Origin: Myxococcales bacterium | GTDB lineage: Bacteria > Myxococcota > Polyangia > Nannocystales > Nannocystaceae | Length of the DNA: 64,000 bases | Assembly (NCBI GenBank): GCA_016793465.1 | Contig: JAEUJW010000041.1 | Location: 1 to 64,000 of the forward strand | Direction: 5' to 3' | Shown: one piece after another, positions 1 to 9,495 of the stretch | Layout: each line of letters begins with the position of its first letter | Numbering within the stretch: the first letter of the stretch is position 1 | Notes under the pieces: generated by a model | The model's database searches: none | The model's input: only the letters and a program-made list of their open reading frames with translations | Told to the model about the DNA's origin: nothing | Position numbers and translations under genes: made by a program

Positions 1-981
1 GTGGATGTACTTCAGCAGGCCGAGCACGTGCTTCGACACCTGGATCTTGAGCTGGCCGCCCTTCGTGTCGGGCAGGTCCAGGAACGCGTGCTGCCAGTTC
101 ACCATCTCCCACTTCAGCAGCACGATCTCGTTGCGGCGGCGGCCCGTCAGCGCGAGCAGGTCGAACGCCCACACGGTGGCGATGTGCAGGTGGCCCTTGC
201 GGCCCGCGGGGATCTTGAGGCCCGCGTCGATCACCGCCTGAACCCGCTGCCGCTCGTCCGGCGACAGGAAGCGCTCGCGCTTCTTCAGCGGGAAGCGCTC
301 GATACCGAAAGCCGGGTTGCGCAGGTCCTCGATCTCGAGGTCCTTGTAGATCCACGTGAACAGGCTGCTGATCGTGCCGAGCACGCTGTTGGCCGCGGCC
401 TTGGTCTCGCTCAGCGACGCGTGTAGCGCGTTGATCTCGGAGCGCTTGATGCTGCGGAAGTCCCGCTCGCCGAAGGTCGGCTTGTCCGTCGTCGGCTTGC
501 CCACCGTCTCGTTGTCCGCAGTCGGCTTGTCCTCGATCTCTTTGTACGGGAGGATCACGTCGCGGAGGTTCTGACGGTACCTCTCGGCGGTGCCGGGCTT
601 GAGCCTCACGTCAACGTGCACGCGGATGAAGCGCTCGGCCAGCGATCGGAGCGTCTCGATCTGAGATCGCGCTGGTTCCACCCGTTCCACAGGGGCGCGT
701 GTGCCCGCTGTCGTCGCGCTCGTCGTCGCTCCGTCGCTCGCGTCCGCGGCGACGTTCGCGAGCATGATCGCGGCCTGCCGCCGCGCCTCCTCGATCGTCA
801 GCACCGGACCGAGCAGGCCGATCTTCTTGCGGTGATCCTTGCCAGCCACCCGGTACCGCACGAGCGCGACCTTCTTCCCCGTGGGCAGAACGCGGAGGAT
901 GAACCCCGGCAATGCATCACAGGTGACTTCATACATCTTCGCGCGAGGCTTGCACTCGCGCACGAACGCAGCGTTGATCAT
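1..981 (-). CDS. Tyrosine recombinase (phage/island-type integrase), 3' end outside window
   Basis: The minus strand reads as an uninterrupted 327-codon protein from an ATG at 981 to the window edge. The start has a strong ribosome site (AGGAGG, about 8 nt upstream). The N-terminus resembles the arm-binding region of P4-type integrases (residues about 10-70: a GKKVALVRYRVAGKDHRKK-like stretch, then LTIEEARRQA). A core-binding helical region follows (about 110-240). The catalytic domain starts near 250 and contains the first catalytic Arg in the context LTGRRRNEI. The HxxR box and the Tyr nucleophile would lie beyond the left edge, so intactness cannot be judged. A short Lys/Asp/Thr-rich insert with repeated KPT units (about residues 160-180) is unusual. 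Enzymes of this family excise or insert mobile islands. I see no tRNA or attachment repeat next to it in this window. Confidence 0.9.
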   Translation of the reverse strand, partial: MINAAFVRECKPRAKMYEVTCDALPGFILRVLPTGKKVALVRYRVAGKDHRKKIGLLGPVLTIEEARRQAAIMLANVAADASDGATTSATTAGTRAPVERVEPARSQIETLRSLAERFIRVHVDVRLKPGTAERYRQNLRDVILPYKEIEDKPTADNETVGKPTTDKPTFGERDFRSIKRSEINALHASLSETKAAANSVLGTISSLFTWIYKDLEIEDLRNPAFGIERFPLKKRERFLSPDERQRVQAVIDAGLKIPAGRKGHLHIATVWAFDLLALTGRRRNEIVLLKWEMVNWQHAFLDLPDTKGGQLKIQVSKHVLGLLKYIH

Positions 982-1208
982 GACCCTACCTCCTACCCCC
1001 GAGTATCGAGACAAATTCGAGCCAAGCTAGCGGCCTTTGGGCCCTGTCCGAAAGTACACAATATCGCGTATACGACCGCGCAGCGCGGGATCACGACACG
1101 CGTATGGAATTGGTGATATCGTGCGCGTGCCCGTTTCGTGGGGGCCCTGCGCCGCCTGGCTCCGCGGTCGGACGTCCGCCGCGGGGTACGAACGTCGGGG
1201 CGATCACC
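982..1208. other. Intergenic region upstream of the integrase
   Basis: This stretch is less G+C-rich than its surroundings in its middle (around 1050-1080, with an ACAATATCGCGTATACG run). It contains no convincing reading frame. It probably holds the integrase promoter and possibly a recombination site, but no direct repeat could be matched inside the window. Confidence 0.4.
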
Positions 1209-1997
1209 TCAGACGGTTCGAACGGTGCCGCCGTCGATGACGAGCTCGGCGCCATGGATCGCGGCGGCGCGGTCCGAGGCGACGTAGGCGATGAGGTCGG
1301 CGACCTCGTGGGGTTCGGCCGGACGCCCGATCGGGATCCCGCCCAGGCTGTCGAGGACGAGCTGGCGCGCCTCCTCGAGCGTGCCGCCGTTGGCGGCCTG
1401 CAGACGATTCAGCAGGTCGACGGACGACTCGGTCATGATCCAGCCGGGGGAGACGACGTTGACCCGCACGCCCTTCGGCCCCAGCTCCTTGGAGAGGGAC
1501 TTGCTGTACGTCCTGAGCGCGGCCTTGGCGGCGGCGTAGGCGGTGGTCGACTCGGGGAGCGGCAGGACCGCCTGGATGGAGGTGACATGCACCACCGCGC
1601 CGGCGCCCCGTTCGATCATCTGCGGGACCAGGAGTCGATCGAGGCGCACCGCGGCCAGGAGGTTCAGGTTCAGCTCGGCGAGCCAGTGCTCGTCGGTCAG
1701 GGCGACGAATCCGCCGCCCGGCGAGGACGAGCCGCCGATCACGTGGGCGAGGATGTCGACGCCGCCCATTCGCTCGAGCGCCGCCCTGGCGAGGAGCTCC
1801 CCGCCCTCGGCCGTCGTCAGGTCCGCCTGGACGAACAGGACGTCGTCGATGGGCTCCGCGGCTCCGCGGGCGGCGGTGATCACCCGGGCGCCGCCGGCCC
1901 GGAAGCGCTCGACGGTGGCGCGGCCCGCACCCCTGGTGCCGCCGCTGACGAGCACACGCTTCCCCGCGAACTCGGTCGGATCGAACTTGATGCTCAT
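1209..1997 (-). CDS. Short-chain dehydrogenase/reductase
   Basis: This 262-residue classical SDR has the cofactor motif GGTRGAG (G19-x3-G23-x-G25), a catalytic Ser at S140 (VTSIQ) and the YxxxK pair at Y154/K158. It is an NAD(P)H-dependent oxidoreductase of unknown substrate. The ATG at 1997 is chosen because it overlaps the stop of the upstream gene (ATGA). The SnoaL-like gene and this SDR therefore form a translationally coupled operon, transcribed away from the LysR gene at 2407. LysR regulators commonly control the divergent operon, so control by that protein is likely. Confidence 0.88.
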   Translation of the reverse strand: MSIKFDPTEFAGKRVLVSGGTRGAGRATVERFRAGGARVITAARGAAEPIDDVLFVQADLTTAEGGELLARAALERMGGVDILAHVIGGSSSPGGGFVALTDEHWLAELNLNLLAAVRLDRLLVPQMIERGAGAVVHVTSIQAVLPLPESTTAYAAAKAALRTYSKSLSKELGPKGVRVNVVSPGWIMTESSVDLLNRLQAANGGTLEEARQLVLDSLGGIPIGRPAEPHEVADLIAYVASDRAAAIHGAELVIDGGTVRTV

Positions 1998-2323
1998 GGC
2001 GTGATCTCCAGGGCCTTGATGGCGTCGTCCGCGAGCGAGAAGCGGTAGGTGAAGCGGAGCGGGCTGCCCTTGAAGTCGCCGTGCGCCGGGCCTTCGACCA
2101 CGACCTGGCCCTCCTCGTGGCGGACGGTGTCCGGCGTGAAGACGGCCCTGGCGCCGACGACCGCCACTTCGAGCAAGGTCCGCAGCTCGGCGTGGCCCTC
2201 GTGACGGCGTCCGTTGTCCAGGACGAGGGCGTCGGCGGCGAACGGCTTCAACATGCCGTCGACATCGAGCCGCGCGTTCGCTTCGACGTATTCGGCGATG
2301 GGCTTGGGTAGTGCTGGTGTCAT
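1994..2323 (-). CDS. SnoaL-like / nuclear transport factor 2-fold protein
   Basis: A 109-residue protein with the length and pattern of the SnoaL-like (NTF2-fold) family: an N-terminal helix pair ([20 protein letters not shown]), an acidic-aliphatic strand and a C-terminal beta segment ending [13 protein letters not shown]. Members are small cyclases, isomerases or ligand-binding pockets, and the substrate here is unknown. The ATG at 2323 is preferred over an upstream in-frame ATG because it starts the conserved fold and leaves room for a promoter before the divergent LysR gene. Its stop overlaps the start of the SDR gene by four bases. Confidence 0.7.
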   Translation of the reverse strand: MTPALPKPIAEYVEANARLDVDGMLKPFAADALVLDNGRRHEGHAELRTLLEVAVVGARAVFTPDTVRHEEGQVVVEGPAHGDFKGSPLRFTYRFSLADDAIKALEITP

Positions 2324-2383
2324 GGAGCGACAATCTGGACCCCTGACGTCGACCGAACAAGCGGGATAATCTCGGATGAGACA

Positions 2384-2398
2384 TCCCGATCTTCGGGA
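2384..2398. promoter_or_regulatory. Inverted repeat, probable LysR operator
   Basis: TCCCGA-TCT-TCGGGA is a perfect 6-bp inverted repeat with a 3-bp centre, ending 8 nt before the LysR ATG in the divergent promoter region. A looser GGGAT...ATCCC pair (2363-2388) overlaps it. The position fits autoregulatory binding by the LysR protein. It could also act as an mRNA hairpin near the ribosome site. Confidence 0.45.
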
Positions 2399-2406
2399 CA
2401 ATCGCC

Positions 2407-3333
2407 ATGACCGACACGAGCCTGCTCGACCTCGCCGCCGTCCTCGCCATCGCCCGGTGTCGCTCCTTCCGCGCCGCCGCGCTCGAGCTCGGCAGATCGA
2501 CGACCGCCCTCAGCAGCGCCATCGCCAGGCTCGAGGCGAGCCTGGGCGTGCGCCTCTTCAACCGCACCACGCGGAGCGTCTCGCTGAGCGACGCGGGCCG
2601 GGCGTTCGTCGAGCAGACGGGGCCTGCGCTCGAGGTCATCCGTCAGGCGATGGCGACCGCTCGGGCGCAACGAGCGACGCCCGCGGGTACGCTGCGCATC
2701 AACACGTTCGCCACCGCGGCGCGCGCGATCCTCTCGCCGCTGGTGCTCACGTTCGTGGGTCGGTACCCCGAGGTGCACGTCGACATCGTCACCGAGGGCA
2801 AGCTCGTCGACATCGTCGCCCAGGGGTTCGACCTCGGCGTGCGACCGGCGGACCTCGTGCCGGCCGACATGATCGCGGTGCCCCTCGGCCGTCCCGAACG
2901 CCACGTGATCGTGGGCTCGACCGCCTACCTGACCGCGCACCCCGCTCCGCGCACGCCCGCCGAGCTCGCCGCCCACCGCTGCGTCCGCGGGCGCTTGCCC
3001 GGCGGGGCGCTGCTGCGCTGGGAGCTGCGGCGGGGGCGTAAGGTCGTCCACGTCGACGTGCAGGGGCCGCTGACGCTGGACGAGGCGAGCGTCGCCAGGA
3101 TGGCCGTGCTCGCGGGCGTCGGCCTGGGGTACTTCATGGAGGCCGACGTGCGCGCAGATATCGACGCAGGGCGGCTCCTGCGCGTGCTGGACAGCTGGAC
3201 GCCGGAGCTGCCGGGGCTCTGCCTGTACTACCCGAGTCGGCGCAACGCCTCGGCCGCGCTGCGGGCGTTCGTGGCGCTGGCGCGGGAGCTCGCCGCGGAG
3301 CGGCCGCACGGACGCGCCGCGCCGCCGGCCTAG
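2407..3333 (+). CDS. LysR-family transcriptional regulator
   Basis: A 308-residue LysR protein. The winged helix-turn-helix spans about residues 5-62 ([19 protein letters not shown], then [17 protein letters not shown], the typical wing). The co-inducer domain spans about 90-300 and carries the LRINTF...[12 protein letters not shown] pattern of the CrgA/DsdC-like branch. The gene is transcribed away from the SnoaL/SDR pair, the usual LysR arrangement. An inverted repeat sits just upstream. The inducer cannot be deduced. Confidence 0.92.
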   Translation: MTDTSLLDLAAVLAIARCRSFRAAALELGRSTTALSSAIARLEASLGVRLFNRTTRSVSLSDAGRAFVEQTGPALEVIRQAMATARAQRATPAGTLRINTFATAARAILSPLVLTFVGRYPEVHVDIVTEGKLVDIVAQGFDLGVRPADLVPADMIAVPLGRPERHVIVGSTAYLTAHPAPRTPAELAAHRCVRGRLPGGALLRWELRRGRKVVHVDVQGPLTLDEASVARMAVLAGVGLGYFMEADVRADIDAGRLLRVLDSWTPELPGLCLYYPSRRNASAALRAFVALARELAAERPHGRAAPPA

Positions 3334-3353
3334 CCTGCGAGCGGCGGCGTCGC

Positions 3354-5480
3354 TCAGAAGGCCTGGACGACGCCGGCGACCTCGGGGTGCTCGTCGTCGC
3401 CGATGTCGTCGGTGTTCGCGTAGCCGAGGCGTCCGCCCTGTCCGCGGCCCCAGCAGCGGACCTCGCCGGTGGCCATGAGGGCGCAGGTGTGATCGCCGCC
3501 GGCGCTGACGCGGACGGCGGGGCCGCCGAGCTCGATCGGCGGGACGGACAGCGGCAGCTCGTCGTCGCCGATGGTGTCGGTGTGGCCGAGGCCGAGCTGT
3601 CCGTACTCGTTGTCGCCCCAGCAGCGGACCGCGCCGCCCTGCAGCACGGCGCACGCGTGCTGGCCGCCGGCGTCGACGTCGATCGCCGGGGCGCCGAGGG
3701 GGATCGGCCCCGCGTCGGGGCTCTCGTCGTCGCCGAGCTCCTCGAGGTCGCCGCGGCCGAGCTGGCCGAGCTCGTTGGCGCCGAAGCAGTGCACGTCGGC
3801 GCCGGCCCGCCGGATGCAGGTGTAGCGGTCGCCCGACGAGAGGTCGTCGATGTCGGTGAACACGACCGGCGGGTGGTCGGCGGGGACGTCGTCGTAGCCG
3901 ATGTTGGACTGGTTGCCGAGGCCGAGCTGGCCCTGGTTGGCGGTGCCCCAGCACTTGATCTGCTTGGTGGTGAGCAGGGCGCACACGAAGCCGGAGCCGG
4001 TCGAGGTCAGCACGGCGGTGCCGCCGAGGTCGACCGGGGGCACGACGGTCGGGTGTTCGTTGTCGCCGATGTTGACGCTGCTCATCGTGCCAAGGCCGAG
4101 CTGGTACTGGCTGTTGACGCCCCAGCAGCGGACGAGGCCGCCGACGAGGACCGCGCAGGTGTGGCCGTGGAAGGTCGCGACGTCGGTGGCGAGGCCGGCG
4201 AGCATGACGTTCGGGGCGTCGGCGGGGTGCTCGTCGTCGCCGACCTGCTGGGTGTTGCCGAGGCCGAGCCGGCCGTTGTGCGCGGCGCCCCAGCAGCGCA
4301 CGCCGCCGCCCTGGAGGACGACGCAGTTGTGGTTGGCGCCGACCGCGAGGTCGATCGCGGGGGCGCCGAGCTGGATCGGCGGGAAGGAGTTCGGGTGCTC
4401 GTCGTCGCCGATCGGCTGCGCGTTGCCGGGGATGCCGAGCTGGGAGTAGACGCCGCTGCCCCAGCAGCGGACCGCGCCGCTGGTGAGCATGATGCAGGTC
4501 GTGAGGGTGGAGGTCTCGAGCAGGGCGACGCCGTCGGCGGTGCAGGCGCCGGTGCAGCCGTCGGCGTCGTTCCGGTTGGCGTCGTCGCAGGCCTCGACGC
4601 CCTGGTGGACGTGGCCGTCGCCGCAGGTGGCGACCGCGCAGCCGGCGACGCATCCGTCGCTGTCGCTCGCGTTGCCGTCGTCGCAGGCCTCGACGCCGAG
4701 CTGGACGTGGCCGTCGCCGCAGACCGCGGCGGCGCAGGCGTTGGTGCAGGCGTCGCTGTTGCTCGCGTTGCCGTCGTCGCAGGCCTCGCCCAGGCTCGCC
4801 TGCACGAAGCCGTCGCCGCAGGTCGGGGCCTGGCAGAGGTCGGTGCAGCCGTCGTCGTTGTCGCCGTCGGCGCCGTCGTCGCACGCCTCGCCGGGGTCGA
4901 GCGCGCCGTCTCCGCAGTCCTCGAGCGCGCAGGCGGACGAGCAGCCGTCGCCGGACATCACGTCGCCGTCGTCGCAGGCCTCGCCGGGGCCCTTGTCGCC
5001 GTCGCCGCAGACGTTGAGCAGGCAGTCGGCGTTGCAGGCCTTGCCGGGGCCGTTTTCGGCGCCGTCGTCGCACGCCTCGCGCGGGCCGACGACGCCGTCG
5101 CCGCACGAGCCGGGGAGCGCGGGGGCGCAGGTGCCGGCGACGCACGCGAGGTCGTCGTCGCATTGTTCGCGGGGGGCGCACGGGCACCCGTCGGCGCCGT
5201 CAGGGCAGGGGCCCCGGGTGGTCTCGGCGGTGTCGGCGGTGTCGGTGGTGTCGGTGGCGCCGGTGCTCGCGTCGCCGGTGGCGCCGGTGCTCGCGTCGCC
5301 GGTGGTGCCGGTGGACTCGTCGAGGCTCGTGGTCGGGGCGCCGGTGTCGGTCATCGGCGCGGGGCCGGTGCTCGCGCCGCTGGACGAACCGCTGGCCGAG
5401 TCGCCGGTGGCGACGGGGTCGCCGCACGCGATCAGCGTCGCCGCGGACAGGGAGACGAGCACGCACGGGCGGGGGAGCAT
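3354..5480 (-). CDS. RCC1-repeat and DUF4215-repeat surface lipoprotein
   Basis: A 708-residue predicted lipoprotein. The signal peptide ends in a lipobox (TLIAC), and a Ser/Thr/Asp/Gly-rich linker with TGDASTGAT repeats follows. Next come six Cys-rich repeats of the DUF4215 type (CGDG...GEACDDGN...DGC). The C-terminal half has seven RCC1-like blades, each with a VRCWG...QLGLG core followed by a GDDEHP-type loop, enough for one seven-bladed propeller. The start at 5480 gives the signal peptide directly, whereas the frame stays open well upstream. Both repeat types are common in secreted proteins of Nannocystineae. Binding partner and role are unknown. A long frame on the opposite strand is a composition shadow. 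Confidence 0.88.
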   Translation of the reverse strand: MLPRPCVLVSLSAATLIACGDPVATGDSASGSSSGASTGPAPMTDTGAPTTSLDESTGTTGDASTGATGDASTGATDTTDTADTAETTRGPCPDGADGCPCAPREQCDDDLACVAGTCAPALPGSCGDGVVGPREACDDGAENGPGKACNADCLLNVCGDGDKGPGEACDDGDVMSGDGCSSACALEDCGDGALDPGEACDDGADGDNDDGCTDLCQAPTCGDGFVQASLGEACDDGNASNSDACTNACAAAVCGDGHVQLGVEACDDGNASDSDGCVAGCAVATCGDGHVHQGVEACDDANRNDADGCTGACTADGVALLETSTLTTCIMLTSGAVRCWGSGVYSQLGIPGNAQPIGDDEHPNSFPPIQLGAPAIDLAVGANHNCVVLQGGGVRCWGAAHNGRLGLGNTQQVGDDEHPADAPNVMLAGLATDVATFHGHTCAVLVGGLVRCWGVNSQYQLGLGTMSSVNIGDNEHPTVVPPVDLGGTAVLTSTGSGFVCALLTTKQIKCWGTANQGQLGLGNQSNIGYDDVPADHPPVVFTDIDDLSSGDRYTCIRRAGADVHCFGANELGQLGRGDLEELGDDESPDAGPIPLGAPAIDVDAGGQHACAVLQGGAVRCWGDNEYGQLGLGHTDTIGDDELPLSVPPIELGGPAVRVSAGGDHTCALMATGEVRCWGRGQGGRLGYANTDDIGDDEHPEVAGVVQAF

Positions 5481-5768
5481 CGACCGAGCCTGCCAGCATC
5501 GCGGCGACGAGCCAACGACGTCGCCGTCGCATCCGGACCACGTGTCGGTCCCGGGGACCTTCACCCAGGGGCCGAACGACGACCCGCTGCGCGCCGGCCT
5601 CGCGGGGCGACGACCTCCCGACCGTGAAGCTCGGCTCCGGCGAGACCGCGCTCGCCGTCTCCGCCGCGATGACCGCGCCCGCCGGGGACGGCCGCCGAAC
5701 GCCGGTCGGACGCGCGGGCCGACGCCGCCGGGCACGGGTGGGCACAGCGCATCTGGCATCCTGCGGCG

Positions 5769-6107
5769 ATGGACAGCGTCGACCCCAGGGACCGCAAGCT
5801 CCGCCGCATCCACCGCGTCTACGAGGAGCACCTCGAGAAGTGGCGGCCGCTCGTCAAGGCGAGCGGGTCGCTCCAGCCGATCCACGTGCTCGTCTACCGC
5901 CTGCCCCACGCGGACTACTGGATCGTGCTCGACGGGACCCACCGCACCCAGGCCGCGCTCGAGGAGAACGTCGCCTCGATCCCCGCGCGCGAGGTCTCGT
6001 GGGTCGAGGCCGCCTCCGAGGCGGCCAGCCTCGGCCACAGCCTCGAGCTCCTCGTCCAGCACGCGATCCCGTTCCGCCCCCGCGAATACGGGTTCTCGCC
6101 CTACTGA
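5769..6107 (+). CDS. Small ParB/sulfiredoxin-fold-like protein
   Basis: This 112-residue protein contains IHVLVYRLPHADYWIVLDG and then THRTQAALEE. That resembles the ParB N-terminal motif, in which an aliphatic strand is followed by DGxHR and a helix. There is no helix-turn-helix partner domain, so it is not a chromosome-partition ParB. Single-domain members of this fold can be CTPases, nucleases or ATP-using enzymes, and none can be assigned here. It sits 56 bp before the FAD monooxygenase on the same strand and could share a transcript. Confidence 0.6.
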   Translation: MDSVDPRDRKLRRIHRVYEEHLEKWRPLVKASGSLQPIHVLVYRLPHADYWIVLDGTHRTQAALEENVASIPAREVSWVEAASEAASLGHSLELLVQHAIPFRPREYGFSPY

Positions 6108-6163
6108 GCGGCGGCCTGCTTGTCGCGGTCCGGGACCCGCGCTAAAGGCTCCGCCGCCTCACC

Positions 6164-7360
6164 ATGACCGCACGAACCGTCCTCATCTCGGGCGCGAGCG
6201 TCGCCGGACCGGCCCTCGCCTACTGGCTCGCGCGTCGCGGGCTCCACCCGGTGGTGATCGAGCGCGCCGACGGCCTGCGGCTCGGCGGGCAGAACGTCGA
6301 CATCCGCGGCGCCGGCCGCGAGGTCGCGCGGCGGATGGGCATCGAGGGCGACATCCGGGCCGCGTCGACCGGCGAGCGGGGCCTGCGCTTCGTCGACGAC
6401 GCGGGCCGTACCTGCGCCGAGTTCCCGGCCGGCACGGCGGACGCGGACAGCTTCACGGCCGAGCTCGAGATCCTGCGCGGCGACCTCGCCCGCATCCTGG
6501 TCGAGCGCTCGCGCCCGCACGCCGAGTACATCTTCGGCGACGTGATCACCGGCCTGCGCGACGAGGGCGACGCGATCACCGCGACCTTCGCCCGCGGCGC
6601 CCCCCGCGAGTTCGACCTCGTGATCGCGGCCGACGGCGTGCGCTCGACCACCCGCGCCCTCGTCTTCGGCGACGAGCCCGAGGTCCGCGAGCTCGGCCTC
6701 CACATGACCTACATGACGATCCCCAGGGCCCCGTCCGACGACGCCTGGTGGCGCTGGTACAACGCCCCCGGCGGGCGCGCCGTCACCCTGCGCCCCGACA
6801 ACGTCGGCACCACCCGGGCCACCCTGACCTTCATGTTCGAGCCGCCCGGCCTCGAACGGCTCGCGCCCGCCGAGCAGCGCGAGGCCCTCCGCCGCGTGTT
6901 CGCCGGCGCCGGGTGGCAGGCCCCGCGGGTGCTCGCGGCCCTCGACGCCGCCGCCGACCTGTACCTCGACGCGACCGCGCAGGTGCGGGCGCCCCGCTGG
7001 TCGCGCGGCCGCTTCGCGCTCGTCGGCGACGCTGCCTACTGCCCCTCGCCGATCACCGGCATGGGCACGAGCCTCGCGCTCGTCGGCGCCTACGTGCTCG
7101 CGGGGGAGCTCGCCCGCCACGCGCACCACGGCGACGCGTTCGCCGCCTACGAGCGCGTGCTCCGGCCCTACGTCGAGCGGGCCCAGCGGCTCCCGCCCGG
7201 AGCGCCGCGGCTGGCCCACCCGAAGACGCGGACCGGCGTCGCCGCCCTGCGCCTCGGCCTGCGGCTCGCCGCCCTGGCGAGCCGCCTCGCCGCCCGGGTG
7301 ACCCTGGCGTCCTCGGAGCGCTTCGAACTGCCCGACTACCCCGAGCCCCCGCCGCGCTGA
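6164..7360 (+). CDS. FAD-dependent monooxygenase (PHBH/TetX-like)
   Basis: A 398-residue flavoprotein with all three class A monooxygenase fingerprints. These are the dinucleotide motif near the N-terminus (G10ASVAG15, with E33 closing the Rossmann strand), the DG motif (IAAD157G158VRS) and the GD motif (ALVGD289A with the ITGMGTSLAL helix). Such enzymes hydroxylate aromatic or polyketide substrates, or inactivate antibiotics, using NAD(P)H and O2. The substrate is not evident from the context. The gene converges on a STAS-like gene with only 16 bp between stops, inside a short inverted repeat. Confidence 0.9.
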   Translation: MTARTVLISGASVAGPALAYWLARRGLHPVVIERADGLRLGGQNVDIRGAGREVARRMGIEGDIRAASTGERGLRFVDDAGRTCAEFPAGTADADSFTAELEILRGDLARILVERSRPHAEYIFGDVITGLRDEGDAITATFARGAPREFDLVIAADGVRSTTRALVFGDEPEVRELGLHMTYMTIPRAPSDDAWWRWYNAPGGRAVTLRPDNVGTTRATLTFMFEPPGLERLAPAEQREALRRVFAGAGWQAPRVLAALDAAADLYLDATAQVRAPRWSRGRFALVGDAAYCPSPITGMGTSLALVGAYVLAGELARHAHHGDAFAAYERVLRPYVERAQRLPPGAPRLAHPKTRTGVAALRLGLRLAALASRLAARVTLASSERFELPDYPEPPPR

Positions 7361-7382
7361 CGTCGGGGCGCGCGCGTCAGCG
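7355..7382. terminator. Stop-codon inverted repeat between convergent genes
   Basis: CGCTGAC (7355-7361) and GTCAGCG (7376-7382) form a perfect 7-bp stem with a 14-nt loop. The arms contain the stop codons of both convergent genes. There is no U-tract, so it would be a hairpin roadblock rather than a classical intrinsic terminator. Confidence 0.3.
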
Positions 7383-7808
7383 GCGCGCCGCGAGCTCCAG
7401 GCGCCGCTCCGCCAGCCACGCGTGGGCCTCGTCGGTGGTGGCGAAGAACCGCAGCGGGTTGTCGATGTCGCGGTTGAGCAGCGCCACGGCGCGGGCGATG
7501 AGGGAGCCGAGCGCGCGGAAGCGGAAGCTCGCGCCGACGATCGCCGTGCCGCGCAGCGACTTGGCCGTCTCGCCGTTCTCCGACATGGCCCGCCGCGCGT
7601 CCGACGAGACCGACTTCAGCTGCGACACCTCGAGGAGCATCAGGAAGTGCGGCAGCCCCTGCTGGAGCGTCTTCACGTGGAGCTGGCCCGTACGCACGTG
7701 CCCGACGTGCAGATCGCCGACGTACCGGGCGACGATCGTGTCCGGCGGCTCCCACGCGTGGAAAATGCCCTCTTCACTCGCAGCCGACATCGACAAGCCG
7801 GGGCTCAT
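7377..7808 (-). CDS. STAS-like (SpoIIAA-fold) protein
   Basis: A 143-residue protein whose pattern (IVARYVGDLHVGHVRTGQ, then LMLLEVSQLKSVSSDARR, then a C-terminal helix DEAHAWLAERRLEL) fits the STAS/SpoIIAA fold seen in many myxobacterial orphan proteins. The Ser-Ser in SVSSDAR occupies the place of the phosphorylatable Ser of anti-sigma antagonists. No anti-sigma kinase is adjacent. An internal ATG at 7790 is an alternative start, and neither start has a clear ribosome site. The family call is moderate and the function unknown. Confidence 0.65.
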   Translation of the reverse strand: MSPGLSMSAASEEGIFHAWEPPDTIVARYVGDLHVGHVRTGQLHVKTLQQGLPHFLMLLEVSQLKSVSSDARRAMSENGETAKSLRGTAIVGASFRFRALGSLIARAVALLNRDIDNPLRFFATTDEAHAWLAERRLELAARR

Positions 7809-8002
7809 GGTGCCCCGCGCAGCGTCGGCCGGTCAAGCGCCGCCGGGGCAGACGGCGCGCTCGCGCGCGTGCAGACGGACGCGGAGGCAGGCCCCGCTGA
7901 GCTGCGACGCGGGCGTGCGGTCGGGCCGACGCCAGGCCAGGCGTCGCGGGCGTGCAGCGGCGTGCCGAAGGCGGACACCGTCGGCGGCCTCGGGTGACGT
8001 GC

Positions 8003-8543
8003 TCAGCGCGCGACGACCGCAAGGCTCAGGTTCGTGAAGTCGCTGTGGGCGCAGCCGTAGCCGCGGCCGATCCCGGCGTCGAACACGAAGATGTCGAGGA
8101 GCGGGTCGTCGCCGAGGACTCCGGCGTTGCCGGAGGCGACCGTCGTCGCCAGCTCACCGCGGCGAAGCGTCAGGTTCGCAGGGTGATACACGCCGCCACA
8201 ATTCGCGTCCGTGGGCGAGCAGGACTGCTCCGCCATCTCGAGCTCGACCGGCGCGGTCAGCCACGGATCGGGGACGCCGTCGCGCCGCGAGTAGATCGCG
8301 ATCGGTCGGGCGTTCGCGTCGGCCAGCGACCACGCGGAGGTCCGTGCACAGCCCGATCGACGCCCAGATCTCGGTCTCGAGGGTTCGCGCCGCGCATGCG
8401 ACCTCGGGCGGCCCGCCAGTCGGCTGTTCACCGGTCGACGCGGTGGTCCCGTCGGTGGTCCCGCCGGTCTCGGTGGCGGCGACATCGTCACCACATGTCG
8501 CCGTGGCGATGCACCCGAACAATAAGACAGGTAGGCGAGGCAT
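8003..8543 (-). pseudogene. Frameshifted lipoprotein gene
   Basis: The first frame, starting with ATG at 8543, gives a lipoprotein signal (MPRLPVLLFGCIATATCGDD) and a TGGTTDGTT linker, then reads sensibly to about LCTDLR (near 8337). From there a different minus frame continues in the same style (WSLADANARPIAIYSRR ... FTNLSLAVVAR) to a stop at 8003. The total span, 541 nt, is one base too long for a single frame, so one extra base lies near 8330-8345. The restored product would be about 180 residues. This is either a genuine pseudogene or a sequencing error. A TATCAT box lies 6 nt before the ATG. Confidence 0.65.
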
Positions 8544-9495
8544 CGTCGAATGATACCGACGAGGAGTCCTCGACGTCGCCGCCCTCGCGGAGCTCGGGTG
8601 ATGTCGCTTCGCCACGGTCCACCTCCTCCGTGCGGCATCGGGTCGCAGTACGATCCGGGTGACAGTGTGTCGCAGGCCGCACGGACGAGCTCGTATTGAT
8701 AAAATGACCCGGCGCTCGCAGGCCAGGCCGATTCAGGCCGAGGGACGCGCAATTCCCTTTCCTTCGCCTGCGAGCGCGCCTTGTCCATCCCGCGGCTCGG
8801 CGAGACAGCCCGCGACGGTGACTCGCTCACCGCGGCGGCGGGGCGACGACCGGGTCGCCGCAGGCTGTGCAGCGGGCCGGCGAGCGTCGATCGCGTCGGC
8901 GATCAAGTCGCCGCCGGGGCGGGCCGGGTCGAAGCCGGTGGCCAACAGCGCCCGGTCGGCAGCGAGAGGCGAGCGCGTGCCGCTCACGTGGGGCGGCACG
9001 ACCTCACCGTGGCCAGCGGGCGAGGACAGGAGCGACTTCCGCTTCGTGCGAATATGCCCTAAATGGCCCTCTCAGGCGGCAAAAATGCCCGATCTGTGCG
9101 ACAGGCGGTCGCATGCTCGCGGTCTTAAATCGAGGCCCGAGGCAGGCGGGTCGTTTGCGGAAAACCCTGCCGGAATTGGCACTGCCTCGGGCACCTCCGC
9201 GTATCGCAGGTCTCGCGCTCCTCCGGATTGCGACCCGCTGTCACAGATGTCTCGGCGACGGCGCGCAGTGGAGCGCTGGCGTCGAGCGTCACGACCACGG
9301 ACGACGAGGTCGCCCGCAGCGTCGGTCCGTGAATGCTCTTGCACAGGTGACTCGGGGCTACGCGTCGCGGAGGAGGATGGATCGACCCTCGCGTGACCTC
9401 GAACACACGTCCTTTCGTCATCAGCCCGCCCGCGCCTGGGGGTACAGTTCCCCGGGGCTTTCGCCCCACGAACCCAGTACTGAGGACTTCTTGTC
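8544..9495. other. 950-bp region without a convincing gene
   Basis: None of the open frames here shows protein-like composition or a recognisable domain. They are Arg/Ser-rich composition frames. The stretch around 9050-9100 is relatively A/T-rich for this genome. The region contains one spaced inverted repeat (8712-8777). It could be decayed sequence or a non-coding transcript; nothing more can be claimed. Confidence 0.5.
8712..8777. repeat. 12-bp spaced inverted repeat
   Basis: GCGCTCGCAGGC (8712-8723) and its exact complement GCCTGCGAGCGC (8766-8777) are separated by 42 bp. There is no gene between them. They could form a long-loop hairpin or be the remnant of a mobile-element end. Confidence 0.4.

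Noticed and set aside
1209..1225. A GGTTCGAAC stretch that recalls a tRNA T-loop
   Set aside because: It encodes the C-terminus of the SDR (VRTV stop) and no acceptor or anticodon stem can be formed around it.
3387..8037. Long plus-strand frames (746 and 1,184 codons) opposite and beyond the RCC1/DUF4215 gene
   Set aside because: They are repetitive Val/Ala/Gly or Ser/Arg translations of the complementary strand, crossing several real genes in other frames.
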